Shown here: one piece after another, positions 6,383 through 8,641 of the stretch
How the letters are laid out: each line of letters begins with the position of its first letter
How positions within the stretch are numbered: position 1 is the first letter of the stretch
Source of the DNA: Myxococcota bacterium
Lineage (GTDB): Bacteria > Myxococcota_C > UBA6777
DNA length: 8,641 bases
Direction of reading: 5' to 3'
NCBI GenBank assembly: GCA_963169055.1
Contig: CAUJFU010000209.1
Coordinates: 1 to 8,641 of the forward strand
Position numbers and translations under genes: made by a program
Notes under the pieces: generated by a model
The model's database searches: none
Told to the model about the DNA's origin: nothing
Seen by the model: the letters and a program-made list of their open reading frames with translations, nothing else

Positions 6383-6430
6383 CCAAGAGGGCTTCGCCCT
6401 CTCGTGGGGCGTGGGGCAAAGCCCCACAAG
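6383..6430 (+). repeat. Dispersed hairpin repeat, copy C
   Basis: This copy lies between the thiolase stop and the small lipoprotein gene, in the opposite orientation to copy A. Hairpin 1 is AGAGGGC-TTC-GCCCTCT (6386-6402) and hairpin 2 is GTGGGGC-AAA-GCCCCAC (6411-6427). Both stems are 7 bp and perfect. Compared with copy A, the loop-closing pair of hairpin 2 is C-G here and T-A there, so both partners changed together and pairing was kept. It may end or stabilise the thiolase transcript. Confidence 0.75.
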
Positions 6431-6474
6431 CACAAACCAACTGCGCCATCTTGATGAGCGGAACGAAGAAGGTG

Positions 6475-7686
6475 TCAAGGGTGGAGGGGGCCGAGGATGG
6501 CGATGCTACAGACGTTCATGGCGGGAAAGCCACCGAGGTTGTGGGTGAGTCCGTAGTGTAGATCGCGTTGGATCTGGCGGGTGCCTGCCCGATGGAGAAA
6601 TTGAAGATACATCTCGTAGATCATGCGAAGACCCGAAGCACCGATGGGATGGCCGAAACATTTGAGCCCTCCATCGATTTGGCAAGGAATAGGGCCGTCA
6701 TGGTTATAGAAGCCGTCAAGGATATCGCGGGGGGCTTGGCCGCGAGGGGAGATGCCGAGATCTTCCATCGTGACGAGTTCGGTGATCGAGAAACAATCGT
6801 GGACTTCCATCATGGAGATCTGTTCGCGGGGATGGGTGATGCCAGCCTCGGCGTAAGCGCGTTGGCTTGCGATGCTGGTCGTGAGGAAAGAAGAACCATC
6901 CCAGCTATTGTGGGCCATCTCTTGGCCGTTGCTGAGGGCCACCTGAAGTGCTTTGACAGAGATCAGGTTGTCTTTGCCCAACTGTCGGGCGATTTCAGGT
7001 GTGGTGACGATCGCACACGCCGCTCCATCGCTGACACCGCAGCAATCGAACAACCCAAGCGGGTGGGCGATGATCGGTGCAGATAACACTTGTTCCATGC
7101 TGACGGGCTTTTGGAGGTGCGCTTTGGGGTTGCGGCTGCCGTTGTCATGGCTTTTGACCGAAACTTGGGCCATCGCACGTTTCAGGTCTTCGCTTTTGAC
7201 GTTGTATCGGGCGCAATACGCCGATGCAAGCTGCGCAAAAGACCCGGGAGCCGTCATGTTGGGACTCCACAACCAGTTGAGTGTTCCTGCCCCTGCCCCC
7301 CAGTTTGGAAGCCCGCCGTATCCGACGTCTTTGAGCTTTTCCACGCCCATCGCAAGGCAGATGTCATAAGCTCCCGATGCGACGGCGTAACAAGCTGCTC
7401 GAAAGCTTTCGGTGCCGCTTGCGCAAAAGTTTTCGGTGCGTGTCACAGGGATGTTGGAAAGCCGCAGCGCGATCGAAAGAGGAAGGGCGCTTTTGCCGAC
7501 GTTGACCTCTTCCATGCAGGTGCTCAACCACGCAGCCTCGACTTGATCGGCGGAGATACCGGCATCTGCGAGGCACTCTTGCCACGCCTCGACCATCAGT
7601 TCTTCGGCTCCTGCGTTCCAACGCTCGCCAAAGCGACTACAGCCCATCCCCAAGATCACCACTTTGTCTCGAATCCCCTTGCCCAT
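6475..7686 (-). CDS. Thiolase-family protein (SCPx-like acetyl-CoA acyltransferase)
   Basis: The predicted product has 403 residues, the usual length for the family. Thiolases cleave 3-ketoacyl-CoA with CoA to release acetyl- or propionyl-CoA, or run the reverse condensation, in the cytosol. The fold motifs are present: nucleophile Cys88 in ENFCASG, His296 in the EVHDCF motif that marks SCPx-like and archaeal-type thiolases, His346 in CFGHPIGASG, and the C-terminal HNLGG at 382-386. The closing loop reads FPAMNVCSIAILG, with a possible second catalytic Cys393. The gene lies 57 bp after the SDR-SCP2 gene, on the same strand and in a fitting step order, so co-transcription is likely. I infer a role in degrading branched acyl or sterol side chains because of the SCP2 partner. 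A fatty-acid-like substrate or a non-canonical acyltransferase role remains possible. AAGGAG lies 10 bases before the ATG. Confidence 0.93.
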   Translation of the reverse strand: MGKGIRDKVVILGMGCSRFGERWNAGAEELMVEAWQECLADAGISADQVEAAWLSTCMEEVNVGKSALPLSIALRLSNIPVTRTENFCASGTESFRAACYAVASGAYDICLAMGVEKLKDVGYGGLPNWGAGAGTLNWLWSPNMTAPGSFAQLASAYCARYNVKSEDLKRAMAQVSVKSHDNGSRNPKAHLQKPVSMEQVLSAPIIAHPLGLFDCCGVSDGAACAIVTTPEIARQLGKDNLISVKALQVALSNGQEMAHNSWDGSSFLTTSIASQRAYAEAGITHPREQISMMEVHDCFSITELVTMEDLGISPRGQAPRDILDGFYNHDGPIPCQIDGGLKCFGHPIGASGLRMIYEMYLQFLHRAGTRQIQRDLHYGLTHNLGGFPAMNVCSIAILGPLHP

Positions 7687-7743
7687 GTTGGTTTTGCTCC
7701 TTTTCCTTTTTTTGAGGCGTGATGCAGCGGGTTTGTGGGGCGG

Positions 7744-8641
7744 TCACTTGCCAAGCTTGAAGAGTTTCGTAATCAAGCGAGAAGCCATCATATCGCCCGT
7801 AATACGGAGTTTTCCAGAGGTAAAGGCTTGCATCGGATCTAGTTCGCCGCGCACAAAACGCAAGAAGTCCTGAGAGTCCATCTTGAGCGTGACGGTCGGG
7901 GCGCTGTGTTCGCCTTGTTGGACGGTGCAGCGCTGATCTTTGACGATCACATGCCATACGCTGCTCGCTTCGCCCGAGAGGGCGTATTGAAAGATCACGC
8001 TGATCCCTTCGGCTTTTTCGGGGCGGAAAGCATCGGGCATCTGCGCAAAAACCGATCGGAGGGCGTGTTGTGTCTCGTTTGAGGCTGTACCTGCCGAGGG
8101 TGCTGCGTTGGATGGGGAGGGTTTTTGTGGGGGCGGGGGCGGAGCGCTGAATCTTCCGATGAATTCCATCGCATTGTTTGCGGGATACAGGTCGCGCAGG
8201 TCGTGGATCTGTGAGATGGCATCTTCGATATCTTCGGGAGATGCGGGGAGACCGTGTTCGGCAAGCGCGACGGTTGGGCCTGTGAGCACGAGTGCGCGGT
8301 TAAAATAGCCCATGCCTGCGTTATAGAGATGGCCGCTGTTTGGACATTCTGGCGAGGCAAGGAACAAGACCAACGGAGCGACTGCTTCGGGGTGAAGTTT
8401 TTCGAGCATATCGGGCGGCATCACATCTTCGGTCATGCGGGAACGTGCGATCGGGGCAACCGTATTGATCTTGATCCCGTAACGGTCGGCCTCTTCTTTG
8501 AGTGCGTGCATCAGGCCGACAAGTCCGAGCTTTGCGGCGGCGTAGTTGGCTTGTCCGAAGTTTCCGTACAAACCAGCGGCAGAAGAGGTCATGATGATCC
8601 GCCCGTAGCCTTGGGCTTTCATGATCTCAAAAGCAGGTTGC
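7744..8641 (-). CDS. Short-chain dehydrogenase fused to an SCP2 sterol-carrier domain, 5' end cut off
   Basis: Only the C-terminal 298 residues are visible, because the frame runs off the right edge. Numbering from Met at 8622, the SDR part holds Ser14 (TSSAAG), Tyr27 and Lys31 (YAAAK), the complete catalytic set visible here. Its NFGQANYAAAK and SRMTEDVMPPDMLEKL stretches closely match peroxisomal MFE-2/17-beta-HSD type 4 dehydrogenases, which oxidise (3R)-hydroxyacyl-CoA with NAD. The Rossmann nucleotide-binding N-terminus lies outside the window. A Pro-rich linker (160-181) leads to an SCP2 lipid-binding domain (about 186-292) with the typical FTSGKLRITGDMMASRLITKLF end. No MaoC/hydratase-2 domain sits between them, unlike human HSD17B4. 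It is probably the dehydrogenase step before the adjacent thiolase, with SCP2 holding lipid substrates. Confidence 0.92.
   Translation of the reverse strand, partial: QPAFEIMKAQGYGRIIMTSSAAGLYGNFGQANYAAAKLGLVGLMHALKEEADRYGIKINTVAPIARSRMTEDVMPPDMLEKLHPEAVAPLVLFLASPECPNSGHLYNAGMGYFNRALVLTGPTVALAEHGLPASPEDIEDAISQIHDLRDLYPANNAMEFIGRFSAPPPPPQKPSPSNAAPSAGTASNETQHALRSVFAQMPDAFRPEKAEGISVIFQYALSGEASSVWHVIVKDQRCTVQQGEHSAPTVTLKMDSQDFLRFVRGELDPMQAFTSGKLRITGDMMASRLITKLFKLGK
8114..8139 (+). other. Potential G-quadruplex on the template strand of the SDR-SCP2 gene
   Basis: Four G-runs (4, 3, 5 and 5 long) are separated by loops of 1, 7 and 1 bases, fitting the usual G3+N1-7 pattern. It lies in DNA encoding the polyproline linker between the SDR and SCP2 domains. 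Proline codons read CCC or CCN on the coding strand, so the G-runs may simply follow from the protein sequence. No regulatory role is shown. Confidence 0.5.

Noticed and set aside
5600-6454. A 284-residue plus-strand open frame
   Set aside because: It spans parts of two minus-strand genes, the gap between them and repeat copy C. It has no recognisable domain and no plausible start signal.

Overview
The window carries six protein-coding genes, all on the minus strand, so transcription runs from the right edge to the left. Nothing points to a phage, plasmid, insertion sequence or CRISPR array. The organism looks like a free-living Gram-negative bacterium. It has a Sec-type signal peptide, a putative lipoprotein, GC-rich codon use, long Ala/Pro/Thr/Lys-rich low-complexity linkers and an unlinked set of genes for lipid beta-oxidation. 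A myxobacterium-like or other former deltaproteobacterial lineage is my best guess, at low confidence, because no rRNA or marker gene is present.

Right part (6475-8641): a short-chain dehydrogenase fused to an SCP2 sterol-carrier domain, truncated by the window edge, is followed after 57 bp by a thiolase-fold enzyme of the SCPx-like type. Together they look like the dehydrogenase and thiolase steps of beta-oxidation of sterol side chains or branched or bulky acyl-CoAs. The middle hydratase domain of eukaryotic MFE-2 is absent from the fusion. Centre (4710-6337): a small exported, possibly lipid-anchored beta-rich protein, and a 354-residue cytosolic-looking protein that I do not recognise. 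Left part (245-4607): a TerC/Alx-family integral membrane protein, then a large exported S9 (prolyl oligopeptidase family) serine peptidase. The peptidase has an unusual N-terminal half: a low-complexity linker and a jelly-roll-like domain split by a Pro/Ala/Ser spacer and an amphipathic helix.

The gaps between genes are 57 to 244 bp and several hold structured DNA. A dispersed hairpin repeat occurs three times: twice head to head in 52-217, and once at 6383-6430. Stem positions covary between copies. Other gaps contain paired hairpins (5797-5825, 3429-3511) and a 15-bp direct repeat spaced 50 bp (4637-4701). No gene-free stretch exceeds 300 bp.

Apart from the fatty-acid/sterol pair, the genes show no clear functional link and may be separate transcription units. 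I found no convincing new multi-gene system. The best leads are the covarying hairpin repeat family, the split-domain S9 peptidase, the SDR-SCP2 plus thiolase pair, and the unrecognised 354-residue protein.
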